Source: Mytilus californianus
Lineage: Eukaryota; Mollusca; Bivalvia; Mytilida; Mytilidae
Assembly: GCF_021869535.1 (NCBI RefSeq)
Contig: NW_026262659.1
Coordinates: 12,392,321-12,456,320, forward strand
DNA length: 64,000 nt
Direction of reading: 5' to 3'
Under the pieces are notes generated by a model. The model searched no databases. It saw only the letters and a list, made by a program, of their open reading frames with translations, and was not told the DNA's origin. The position numbers and the translations under genes were made by a program. Of this stretch, positions 54,146 through 64,000 are shown piece after piece. Position 1 is the stretch's first letter. Each line of letters begins with the position of its first letter.

Positions 54146-56105
54146 GTTTTAACGTCATGGACAGTCAAAGAAGACATGACTTGTGCAATGCAGATAGTAT
54201 CGATAGGCAAATGGATACTTAGGAGTTAACCTGTTAATAAATATGTATAATTTAATATATATCAGTTGTTCGACCTGTTAGTCAAATGCGTTATTTGAAA
54301 TATACTTTTTCACTTTTTGGTCTTTTGGAAAATGTTGTTTGTGCTGTATTTAGACCCCTCTACCAAGAAATTTGTTTTGCATGCACACGTATAAAAATTG
54401 CGGTTTTTATCCAACGAAATCATAGGTTTGAACGTTGTTTTCAATTTAGACTTGTTTATAATTTAATATATAGATACAGTAATCTCTATATAGAAAATGA
54501 ACATGGATGTGCATTTATACAACCCAAAAAACGTTTGAAATGAATACAAGATTAGTTATGTATTCATATGCTGATGACGAAATCGATGTTGGTGCCATAC
54601 TATATTCGTGCATTTCTTTCATCTGTCATTGTCGCAACGAAAGCATAACAGAATTTCCTTTGTTAGAAGTTCATAGATATTCATAATGAATCTCATGAAA
54701 TAGGCATAAAATGAAACTGAAAATAGCTTAATTATGTATAATTTCTGCAACTGTATGTTACATGATCATTAATAGTCAATAAATAAATGCTTCACAGCTT
54801 ATGATACAAGTATTTGTTGTTTTACGCATCAAAGAAGACTTAATATTTAAATTATTCTAAAGTAGTAAGTTTTAAAGGGAGGTAAACTATATTGTTTCAA
54901 AGATTTTTAACAAAAGTTTTATTCTACATTTTCATGTTTTTTGGGAGAAATTGTTAAAGAAAAATGCTTCTCAACATTGTGTTTTAAAAAAGTATTTCCT
55001 TATTACTCCATTCTTGAAGTGTTCTATATTTTTTTTATTTATTTCTCACCCTTTCAACGTGCAGCGAAGTGTGATAATAACATATACAAATGTCTTTTAA
55101 TTCTTGGTCAAGAAATGATAATGTAAAAGTCAGTGGCGGAATCAGATTAGACGTGGAGGGCGTACGCCACTCTCCCCTTTCAACGGAAAATGTCGTCTTT
55201 TTTTGGAATTAAATCGTCCAACAATTTTTTGAATCCCTTCGATCGGCAGTATATATCGTTTTGGCAATTACCCCCCCCCCCTTTTTTTTGTCCCTTGAAA
55301 ATTCCTGGATCCACCCCTTAAACTCGTGCATGATAGCGTCTTCGATTGTTAGATTAAAAATCGTTATATATAGTACAAAAACATTTGAGTCTTATGCAAC
55401 TTTTGGGTTTACAGACATATCTGAAAACTGGCTGCACAACACATGATATAAAACCAAAAACTTCCTGTACAGAGTACATTAAAAGGCATCGTTTATATAA
55501 ATATGTAATTATAATATAATTAAAGAATTCATTTAATGAGGTACATTTTTTATGTATGACAGTGAACTGAAAATCTGCAAGTTACGAAGCAATTTCGCAT
55601 TAGTGATATAATATGATGCGTGTGGCCATGTAAATACGGGAGACTTCAACATCGTTCAAGTCCGAGATGTTATAAAACCTTCTGCAAAAAGGACTAAAAT
55701 AGCGTCCACCGTCGAGAATAAATTGGGAAGAATTTCGCCAGGTCATTAAAGGTGGCCTTTCAACGTATTGTCAAAAATGTTGTAAACTAGAGAAATCTGA
55801 CAAGAAGTCACTTTATTCATATATGAATACATGTTTGAATATTGTTGATATTCGCATATCACTTTTCAAAAAATAATTTAGAAATAAGAAAAAGCATTAG
55901 TAATACGCCCATTTCTAGAATTAAAAACACAATTCAAATATTCGCAAAGAATTTTGTGTTAGTTTCGACAAATGCCATCAATGTGGTGGTTTTGTGATGT
56001 AAATACTATACGGAAGTCTTTAATAATAAAAAGATACATTTAACTACATTCATGGCCGTACGACTCAGAGAGTCATAAAGTAAATAATTATGTCACTGTC
56101 ACAGC
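54146..56105. other. no intact gene; one dispersed repeat
   Basis: 55130-55325 is a repeat containing 'agtcagtggcggaatcag' and 'attcctggatccacccctta' with poly-C/poly-T. The rest is AT-rich; 55620-56105 may include the decayed 5' part of the RT relic that follows. Confidence 0.45.
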
Positions 56106-56109
56106 TTAG

Positions 56110-57245
56110 CTTGAGGCCTCTTCTGAACAATTGAAGGTCCCCACTGTATATTGGTTACCTAAACTACAAAAGAACCCGTAAAATATTGTTTCATCTCGGT
56201 TCTAGTAAGTGTTCTACAAATAATATTTCTGGGCTTAACGAGTTCCTTAATGACTATCAAAGAACTTATTATTAATTTGTGTAATAAAACATATAAAAAT
56301 CATGGAATGACGTTTAAACCTGCTGCATTGTATGCATGGTCTTTAGTCAGGGGCCTGTTCAGTGGCTGTCGTTTATTGATCTGGTTCTTGTTTCTAGTTT
56401 TTTTATATAGGTTAGACCGTTGGTTTTCCTGTTTAGATTGTTTTACAATAGTCATTTGGGGACCGTTTATAGCTTGCTCCGTTTTAAAAGCCGTATTTCA
56501 AACTATAATTCTGTACTTTTTACACATTGTGACTTGAATGGAGATTTGTCTCATTGGAACTCATACCACATCTTCTGTTTTCGAACAAACCATTTCTGGA
56601 TTCTAAATTGTTTTTTGATGATTTAGATAAATAACGCGCTTTTGATGGTCATTTTGATTCGGTTGACAGGTTTGACTTTTCCACTCTTTATACTACACTT
56701 CTACATAATCTTATAAGATTTGTTCCTATTTAATTGAATGGTCTTTTGAAAAATCTGATTGCAAATTTATTTGTTGCAACTCATATAAAGTTTTTTTTCT
56801 CAAATAAGAAAGGTGAACATGTAAAGTATACTTACTAGAGTTGTGATTAGATGATTAAAGACATGAATTTTCTCCTTGACAACACTAATGTATGTTTCGG
56901 TATAGTAAGTTTATCCACAGATTGTAGGTATTCCTATGGGCACCAATTGTGCCTCCTTTAAAAAAAGACTTGTTCCTGTTCTGTTATGAATCACAGTTAT
57001 TGTAAAACTCATTTAAGACCCGTCTTAATTTCATTAAATTGATAATTTAAAAAAAACTTAGCGTTATCGTGATGATATGTTTTTGTTAAATTAAAAATCA
57101 AAAATTCTCGAAATGTACAGCCGAAATTGGCTTAAAAGGAACTAACATTACATAAATCAAAGATTACCGGCAATACGTTTCTTTTCCTAGATTTAGACAA
57201 TTGAGTTATACAACAGAAACACTACACAAAAAGTCACGATAAAAC
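56110..57245 (+). pseudogene. decayed Penelope-type reverse transcriptase
   Basis: Fragments in several frames follow the order of a Penelope-like or closely related RT: KVPTVYWLPKL (~56138), then SSKCSTNNIS (~56205), CNKTYKNHG (~56280), FDFSTLYTTL (RT motif A, ~56670), GIPMGTNCA (motif B, ~56930) and RYRDD in place of the usual Y-x-DD motif C (~57065). Many stops and frame changes are present, and a copy of repeat G (56326-56590) is inserted between CNKTYKNHG and the following Trp-containing stretch. No endonuclease domain was seen. Assignment to Penelope rather than another RT group is by motif memory; the RT nature is firmer. Confidence 0.72.
56326..56590 (+). repeat. dispersed repeat G inserted in the RT relic
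   Basis: 'caggggcctgttcagtggct', 'gttagaccgttggttttcct', 'tttgtctcattggaactcat', 'accacatcttctgttttc'. Interrupts the RT relic. The 95-residue frame at 56250-56537 is a hybrid of RT and repeat. Confidence 0.75.
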
Positions 57246-57680
57246 GGACGGTATTTCTTTCCTTATGGTTAACGTCGTTTGATGTGTTTGAGCTTTATAT
57301 TTTGCCTTTTGATCTGAGAATTTCCGTTTTGAATTTTCCACGGAGTTTGGTATTTTTGTGATTTTATTTTTCACTGGTTAATTACTAAGTTAGGGATTTC
57401 GTTTCCACAAATAACTTAACAAACCTTTACTAAATAATTCCATAGATATTATTATTTTTGCAGAGGAAATAGTGCATCATACGATGATGCTGTTTCCCGG
57501 AAATTTATATATGACCCGGTAAAACAAATCAATCCGTTTAATAAACTTATTCTAGAAAGTTACTATTCAACACTGCAATTAGATTTTTGAGATATGTTTT
57601 TATCGGTATAAATATTGATGTTGCTATCAGTAAATTAAAACAATACTAATTCCTATTGTATGATGTTTTTCTGCATTGTA
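57246..57680. other. repeat fragment and spacer
   Basis: 57280-57370 ('gtttgatgtgtttgagcttt', 'ttttccacggagtttggtat') is the reverse complement of part of 34790-34960. A 17-bp palindrome gcatcatacgatgatgc lies near 57474-57490. Confidence 0.6.
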
Positions 57681-58080
57681 TCGATCTAATGAGTAAAGCC
57701 GTTGTCAACTGATTTTTATAATGTGTTCTTATTATTCTGCAACACCACTGTCCAGGGTTATGTTAGGATTGGGCGCTTATTAACAACTTACATGTTTAAC
57801 ACCGCCACATTCGTTATGTGCCTGTCCCAAGTCAGAAGCCTGTAACTCAATGGATGTCGTTGCTTTGTGTCTGTCATATTTGTTCTTCGTAAATTGTCGT
57901 TAATTATGCCATTAATGTTCCCAATTGAATTGCTGTATATTTTTCATGTCGGTGTTTTTTTTTTATATGTATTGTTTCATTGTTGAAGGCCGTATGGCTG
58001 CATATAATGATTTACATTCACTTTAGTTGAACTTGGTATGATATTGTGCTCATTGGCACTCATTCCACATTTCCACATTA
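57681..58080 (+). repeat. dispersed repeat G
   Basis: 'acaccactgtcc(a)gggtta', 'accgccacattcgttatgtg', 'cattgttgaaggccgtatgg', ending 'gctcattggcactcattcca'. It lies just downstream of the HSPA12-type gene's 3' end. Confidence 0.75.
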
Positions 58081-58150
58081 TTTTTATTTTGACTTCATAG
58101 AAAATAATTTGTCGTTATTCGTCGACTTTATGAGGAAATGACTTCAATGC

Positions 58151-58156
58151 TTTATT
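58151..58156 (-). terminator. polyadenylation signal of HSPA12-type gene
   Basis: TTTATT on the plus strand reads AATAAA on the minus strand, ~113 bp after the stop codon. Confidence 0.5.
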
Positions 58157-58268
58157 TACCAACGCAGTTACATTATTTAATCACATAATGTCAAATATAA
58201 AAAAAAGCATTTTGACACAATAAAAACAAAACTATTAAGGTTATACTTTCACGCGTTATAAAATCTGT

Positions 58269-59305
58269 TCAAATTCTTGTACTAGCTAGAGATGGCTTGA
58301 TATCTCTCTCTAAAAACCGGCAATTACCAACAAAGCAGCAACCTGTAATTTCATCTCTAGCTACTACCTTGAATTCTGTTTCATCGTACGATATGGTGAG
58401 GACAAGAGTGCTCTCCCGTTTGAATTGTGGAAGTTTAACATTGATGTTTCCTACTTTGGTGAAATGCTTCTCATCAATAACTGTCTTTGGTATATCTTCG
58501 TCAGTTGTGTAGACTTCAAGGTTGGTCCATTGCGATTTAGCGGTTAAGACGACTTTGTATTCTGTAACTACATCTCCAACATTAATCTTTTGCCCTTTTT
58601 TGATTAATGAGAAAAACTGTTTTTTTCCGTTACTTTCTCTAATTGATAGAACACGCCCAGAGACTGCTTCTGTACTCAGACCTAGACCATAATGATATTT
58701 TGCCATCCTGCCCACGATTGCTTCGACGAGATGACCTGATATAACAGCGCCACTTAAGACTATCATATCAGGTTTTAATGGAAATATTATCCTGTATCTC
58801 TTTTCGAACTTCTCGCGGAAAGCGCGTTGGACAAAGTCACAGGCTGCATATCCACCTACCAATAATATAGATGACACCAATTGTGTTTCATCCTTCTCAA
58901 GAAGGAGATCTACATGTTTCATCATTGCATCGACTGACGATGCAAATATTTCCTTCATCAATGATGATGATAGCTTAAGGCGCTTTTTCTCCTTTCGTAC
59001 ATCTTTTTTGAATTCATCGGGAATCTCAATTTTCTTTTGGAGATCTTTTGTTATCGTTAATGATAACTCGGAGTCGTACTTTATACCACGTTTTTTCTCC
59101 TCCACATTTCTCATCAATTGAAGGTAATCGTCAAAATCATCTGATTTTAACTTTCCCATCAAACTCCATCCAAATACTTTTTTCAGGGTTTTTATTATCT
59201 GGACATTGATATAATTTCCACCCCAAGGACCTCCAGTAGCGTTGTAGATTTCTCTAAGTTGTCCGGTCGATAAAACTTCTGACACAGTGATGTCAATTGT
59301 ACCTC
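58269..59305 (-). CDS. HSPA12-type (HSP70-like) protein, C-terminal exon
   Basis: Atypical HSP70-family ATPase; HSPA12-like genes are greatly expanded in bivalves (family knowledge). The exon opens at an acceptor on the minus strand (aactatttcag|GA, AG at 59307-59306). The first full codons encode GGTIDIT, the phosphate-2 loop (D-x-GGGT-x-D type) with its first Gly split by the intron. Then come YNATGGPWGG, a central Lys/Glu-rich region, SILLVGGYAACDFVQ (the VGG-x-VQ adenosine-site region) and KYHYGLGLST, ending with TGA at 58271-58269. About 344 codons are open without defects. Upstream exons for the N-terminal ATPase half are not recognisable between 59.3 and 64 kb, so they lie beyond the window or the gene is a fragment. 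The gene would read towards the dispersed repeat G at 57.7-58.1 kb. Confidence 0.88.
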
Positions 59306-59796
59306 CTGAAATAGTTTATACACTGATTGAAGTACACCCTTAAGAAGAAGGATTTCAAAAAGGGCAGATTGTTTATGGTTTCCCCACTTAATTCGTAGAT
59401 GAATTTTTGATTGGTTCACTTTTTGATATGGAATGTTGGTACGAATCTTACTCAGAAGCATATTTTATCATGACAACACTGAAGATACAAAAATTTACGA
59501 CAAAACTGTAAATTTTAGAACCGGCCTTCTTGTTATTGTGGTATCAACATTAAAGAACACGACTGAAATTTCCCGCCTTTTTACTGCATACCCAAAACCC
59601 ATTATACATCATTTTATCTACTGTACAAGATGAATTTTAGAAATACTGTGATGATGTTTTTCACCTACCGGTGAAAATCAGATGTGGTTCATTAGAATTC
59701 TTAAGATCTACCAACAAATCTTAAATTACATTATTTACAATTTTGAAGTATTTCAAAACTTTTGATTTTCTGGATCTTGTCATATATAGTGGAAAT
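59306..59796. other. intronic or intergenic sequence 5' of the HSPA12-type exon
   Basis: No exon recognised on either strand. Small frames (59195-59461 minus, 59433-59633 plus) overlap the exon or are isolated. Confidence 0.5.
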
Positions 59797-60220
59797 AGTA
59801 AATAGTTATCAAAGGTACCAGGCTTATAATTTAATACGCCAGACACGCGTTTCGTCTACATAAGACTCATCCGTGACGCTCAGATCAGAATAGTTATGAA
59901 GCCAAACAAGTAAAAAGTTGAAGAGCATTGAGGACCTAAAACTCCAAAAAGTTGTACCAAATACGGCTAAGGTAATCTATGCTTGGGATAAGAAAATCCT
60001 TAGTATTTCGAAAAATTCATACTTTTGAAACAGTAAATTTATATAAAAAAAGGACCATATATTGATATTCATGTCAACACTGAAGTACTGACTACTGGGC
60101 TGGTGATACCCTCGGGGACGAAACGTCCACCAGCAGTGGCATCGACCTAGTAGTGTAAATAGTTTTCAAAGGTACCAGGCTTATAATTTAATACGCCAGA
60201 CGCGCGTTTCGTCTACATAA
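59797..60220 (+). repeat. dispersed/tandem repeat H, 357-bp period
   Basis: aaaggtaccaggcttataat occurs at 59811 and 60168 (period 357). The unit contains 'cgcgtttcgtctacataaga', 'aaagttgaagagcattgagg', 'tgggctggtgataccctcgg' and 'aacgtccaccagcagtggca'. The second unit is interrupted after tctacataa by the TIR element at 60221. I associate this family with Mytilus from memory. Confidence 0.85.
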
Positions 60221-61287
60221 TGCCGGCGTCACACATTGGCGTATAGACCGACGTGCACCAAACGTACAGAGAAAATTGACTAAGTCCGTATACGTTAGGT
60301 GCACGCAAGAGGAACGCTAAGAAATCGTTTGACGCGCGTTGCATAAGTTTGAAGTACGTCGAAAAGCAAAGGTATACGCTTGGTGAACGCATTAACTCCA
60401 GGAAATTTTAATGCAGCATACAAATTTTCATCTAGCTATAGCGTTTTTCAAGCGTATACATGTTCGCTACACGCACGTAATACATACGTTACAAGCGCGT
60501 TGTTAAACGCTACAAATAAGTTTGAGACACGTATAGGGCACGTTGCATACGCCTCAAGATCGTTCGACTTTTACTTGGACTTTCACTTGGACTTATGCGG
60601 GGCGTGTTTGTAACATACGCCAGGCGTAGTTTCAGCGCTCCGTGAACGTATAAAACGCACCCGTGGCGTATCAAAAACGTATTCTGACATTCAATGAAAC
60701 TTGCTCTGACATTTATATAGTGGCATATGTCCGTGAATTTACAAGACCATGTGTATCCAGAAGTAGCACAAACAATAAAATTGAGAATGGAAATGGGGAA
60801 TATGTCAAAGAGACAACAATCCGTCCAAAAAGCAGATAACAGCCGAAGGCCACCTATGGGTCTTCAATGCAGCGAGAATTCCCGCATCCGGAGTTTGGCC
60901 TCAGCTGGTCCCTTAATAGAAATGTGTACTAGTTCAGTATAACACCCCATAATTACATGTCTCAGACACGCCGAAAGCACGGATAATAGTCCCAGGTACG
61001 ACCGGGACGCGTCTCAAATACTTTCAAGAGACGTTTTTCCTTCGTAGCGTGCATTTCACCTACGTTAGACAAACGCCAGACATACGTCAACATACGCTAC
61101 TTTAACGCCCGATAAATGCGTATGTACGCTTCTCGTACGCTCTAAACACGTCTAAAGCTCGTTGTGCACACAATACAGATATGATTGAGTTAAATGCGTC
61201 CAAAATTACTAGCGTATTGGCAGCGTACATGGTCTTTTACCACGCCCCGCGTACGTCGGTGCTATACGCTGATGTGTGACGCCGGTA
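60221..61287. mobile_element. 1,067-bp TIR element with TAA target duplication (Harbinger-type MITE candidate)
   Basis: The left end tgccggcgtcacacattggc and the right end in reverse complement, taccggcgtcacacatcagc, match with few mismatches and continue into 'gtatag' and 'ccgacgt'. TAA lies at 60218-60220 and 61288-61290. The equivalent undisrupted site 'tctacataagactcatc' is at 59853-59871. The interior is full of 'tacgc/gcgta' motifs in both orientations. The 77- and 71-residue frames inside (60380-60613, 60727-60942) have no recognisable domain. A 3-bp TWA duplication is typical of PIF/Harbinger elements. Confidence 0.85.
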
Positions 61288-64000
61288 TAAGACTCATCAG
61301 TAAAATAATGTGATATAGTGAAAAAAGAAAATATTCCAAGAAATTTGTAAAGTGACAGAGGATAATTAATTTGAATGTGATACTGGAAATAATATAAATT
61401 ACAAATTTCTGGATCCAATATAAAAACTCGACAGCTTCAATTTGCCTTTATAGGTTGCATTTCTGTTAATATAGACAATGTAATTTCCCATAGGAACTCC
61501 CTTTGTGGATAAAACTGTGACACTTTTACTATAAAGTTTCGTGAAAAATTATATCCTAGAATGGAAAGTTGATTTGCACTACTATTTCATTCAAATGTCA
61601 AAAGATAGGGCTGTGCGGCATATTTTCAACATGTATATGCCCTGAACTTGTTAGAGTTTAAACTTATACTAAAATAATGTACTACCCCTACCTTTTACTT
61701 TTTGCCTACTTCAGAATACATTTTTCACCGCAATAGTATGTTTTTATACTGGCAACAGTCCCAAGTTATGTCTCTATGATGAAACATAGAGATCATATCT
61801 GGGAACCAGTATGTCAACAAATCAAATTATCAATGAATATTATATATCTCCCCAAAAGAGGCGTGGTTTTAGAAAGAGCTGTATTTACAAAGTGCAACCT
61901 ATACAAAAATTAAATTAAAAAGAAAACTCTCTAAAAACACGTTTTCTCACAACAATACTTATTTATTAGAATTATAGCCTTAAAGAAATCACTGCATATA
62001 CTCTTAAGTTTCATTTTACAGTACATTTTATACCCCTACCCCTGTTTCAATTTTTTTAAAATTTGAAAACAAGACTTTAATTATTGCCAGGTTACCCAAT
62101 GTGTATGTTTTCTTACATGAAATGTGTAGAACCTGTTTGAAACTATTCTGATAACAAATTGAAAGCATTTCAGAATACTGTAAATGAAAGATTTAGCAGC
62201 TAATCTTTCCAACATTCAAGATCATAGAAAGTATCAAATCCTGCCTATGTCTCCAGTCCACATCTTACTGTATGCCTATTTGTCAATGAAAATTCACAAT
62301 TTCTACCTCAAATGGTCAGTTTAGAATTCTTACCACAACAGTATCATCTCTAACCATATATCTCACATAATTTAGCTAATATATGAACTAGAAGTGTTTA
62401 AACAAAGCCATATTTGCAAAAGTTGTATGTATGAAGATACCAGTCTGGTGTATGAATTCACTAAAAGTTTCATAGAAATGACTGCTCACATCTGATTTTT
62501 GCATAACTTCCAACATTTTTGTCCAAGTAAAGTTATTGTTTTCTATACAAAAGACCTTTATAATAATAAAATCATAGCATTTTTAAGTCATATTATCTGT
62601 TTTATGACCCAGGGGGTAGGCATTTTTTTCTGTTTTTTTTTCCATGGGGCCTCAAATTTCCTGAATTATTCTTCTGTTTCTAGCAATGTGGAATATTTAG
62701 TCCATATTTAGGATAGAACACACTATTATAAGTTTAATTGAGATATTTTTGTATTTTTATCTTGCACACATTTGTTCTAGTGTTCATTAATACTGTAAAA
62801 ATTATGGAAACAATGAAATAATAAGGATTTCAATAGGAGTAAAACACATAGTTTGTATTATAATCGATATGTAGTGCATTATAAGACATGCAATAGAATA
62901 CACTGCAAGAAAAACCATTTACTGTCTTGTTTTGGCTTACTTACTCCTAATTTCTTGAAAAAAAAGTAAATACAAATGTTTCCTTTTCCTTCTCAATTTT
63001 GCGGTCCAAAGGAAATTCCCAGATTTCTCCCATTTACACCTATTTTACAAAATGATGACAGAGCCGGTGGCCTGATTTCTATGTCTATTATCAAATTTGT
63101 TTTCAAAAATGGTGTCCTTATTTTTAAGATTTTGTAAATTTAAGATAACGAGAACAATATTATAGAATTCAAATACTTCGAATCTGAATCTGCACACTAT
63201 TACGGAAGAATAACTTATCAAAAAGAATAGGAATCATTAAAATGTGAAGATATCTATAGGCATTGTAGTACCAAGCTTTACAACATGCATTTCATTTTCT
63301 ATCACATTGAAAAAAGTGCAATGCATATGTAAGGCACGAAAATTAATATACAGCTAAGGACATAATGATTTCCGTTATCAAACCTTGGTAAATTTCCTAA
63401 GGTATCAAAATACACAAGAGACAACAATAGTGAATTTAATCCATTAGGAAAAGACAGATGGATGGTAGTACCAAAATGAACAGTCGAACTCACAAGTCGC
63501 CAAACAACAAACAACAACAAAAATCGCACAATTTTCCGTCCGATTATAGTCATGCTAGATCATGCTACATTTATGCAATGCTCAATACAGCTCCAGCGTA
63601 TATCATTAAATTATTAAATACTTATATGACAAGGAAACATAAAAATTACTGTCATAAATTTTTAGACATTCTGACTGTACACTCCATTACATTCTATGAT
63701 TTTAAGCACAAAAGAGTAAAATTAACAAATAGTTCATTCATACCCTGCTCTATGGAAGCATTTTATTTGTCAATATATTTATATCGAGAGGTAGAAAGGG
63801 TAAAAATGTTGACAAATAATAATGTCTACCATTGATAAAATTAGCATAGAGCATGGCTTGTTAAATCATTTCGATTCTCAAATATAATTTAAGAAGATTT
63901 GTATTTCAAAGCGAACCTTAATGACACGTTCGAATGGCAGCCATTTTGATTTGATGAAGGCAAAACGTTATGGAAAACCAAATGAACAAAAATATGAAAA
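61288..64000. other. no recognised gene
   Basis: The remainder of repeat H ends within ~15 bp of the TIR element. The rest is AT-rich. A 125-residue plus-strand frame from an ATG at 63458 to 63835 (Lys/Asn/Tyr-rich, no domain) is the longest; it resembles chance ORFs in AT-rich DNA and is not called. Upstream exons of the HSPA12-type gene could lie here but none was recognised. Confidence 0.45.

Noticed and set aside
63458..63835. 125-residue ORF as a novel gene
   Set aside because: Biased AT-rich composition, no domain, no splice or promoter context; length is within chance for this base composition.
1..64000. tRNA or rRNA genes
   Set aside because: No cloverleaf-like A/B box pair or rRNA core sequence recognised by eye; only tRNA-complementary PBS sites were found.

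Overview
This is eukaryotic nuclear DNA: AT-rich, intron-bearing, dense in dispersed and tandem repeats. Several repeat families (for example the one containing ggtaccaggcttataattta and the one ending tcattggcaatcataccac) are ones I associate with marine mussels (Mytilus or a close bivalve). That assignment is from memory and was not searched. Only one intact-looking host coding exon is present: the C-terminal exon of an HSPA12-type (HSP70-like) gene on the minus strand at 58.3-59.3 kb. Almost everything else recognisable is mobile DNA.

Layout. 1-10.6 kb is a mosaic of dispersed repeats (called A-H here), including a 488-bp unit tandemly triplicated at 3.8-5.26 kb with two hairpins per unit, and a ~147-bp tandem repeat at 8.5-9.3 kb. 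10.9-13.9 kb (minus) holds a decayed THAP-domain plus DDE_Tnp_4 transposase gene whose intron carries a ~980-bp inverted-repeat element. 14.9-15.6 kb is a 744-bp TIR element. 16.8-32.4 kb is a ~180-bp satellite-like array with a ~1.79-kb higher-order period, split by an 11,482-bp Ty3/gypsy LTR retrotransposon ('element 1', 19385-30866; 4-bp target duplication atac). 39.4-49.5 kb is a ~1-kb foldback element (arms ~500 bp) whose right arm is split by a second, 8,979-bp Ty3/gypsy element ('element 2', 40235-49213; 5-bp target duplication tatgt). 56.1-57.2 kb is a decayed Penelope-type reverse transcriptase with a repeat inserted in it. 60.2-61.3 kb is a 1,067-bp TIR element with a TAA target duplication, whose empty site is visible 357 bp upstream. 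The remaining stretches hold no recognisable gene.

The most interesting system. Elements 1 and 2 differ in LTR length (1.75 versus 0.635 kb), primer-binding site and protein sequence, yet share one unusual plan. Gag is followed by pol in the -1 frame, with a canonical slippery heptamer in the overlap (GGGAAAC; GTTAAAC followed 5 nt later by a GC-rich stem-loop). In the env position, downstream of pol, each carries an extra ORF encoding two N-terminal C2H2-like zinc fingers followed by a charged coiled-coil region, with a good 3' splice site directly before its ATG. This suggests a spliced, retrovirus-like third gene encoding a putative nucleic-acid-binding coiled-coil protein instead of an envelope. 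Both elements now carry frameshifts or stops, although their LTR pairs remain similar.
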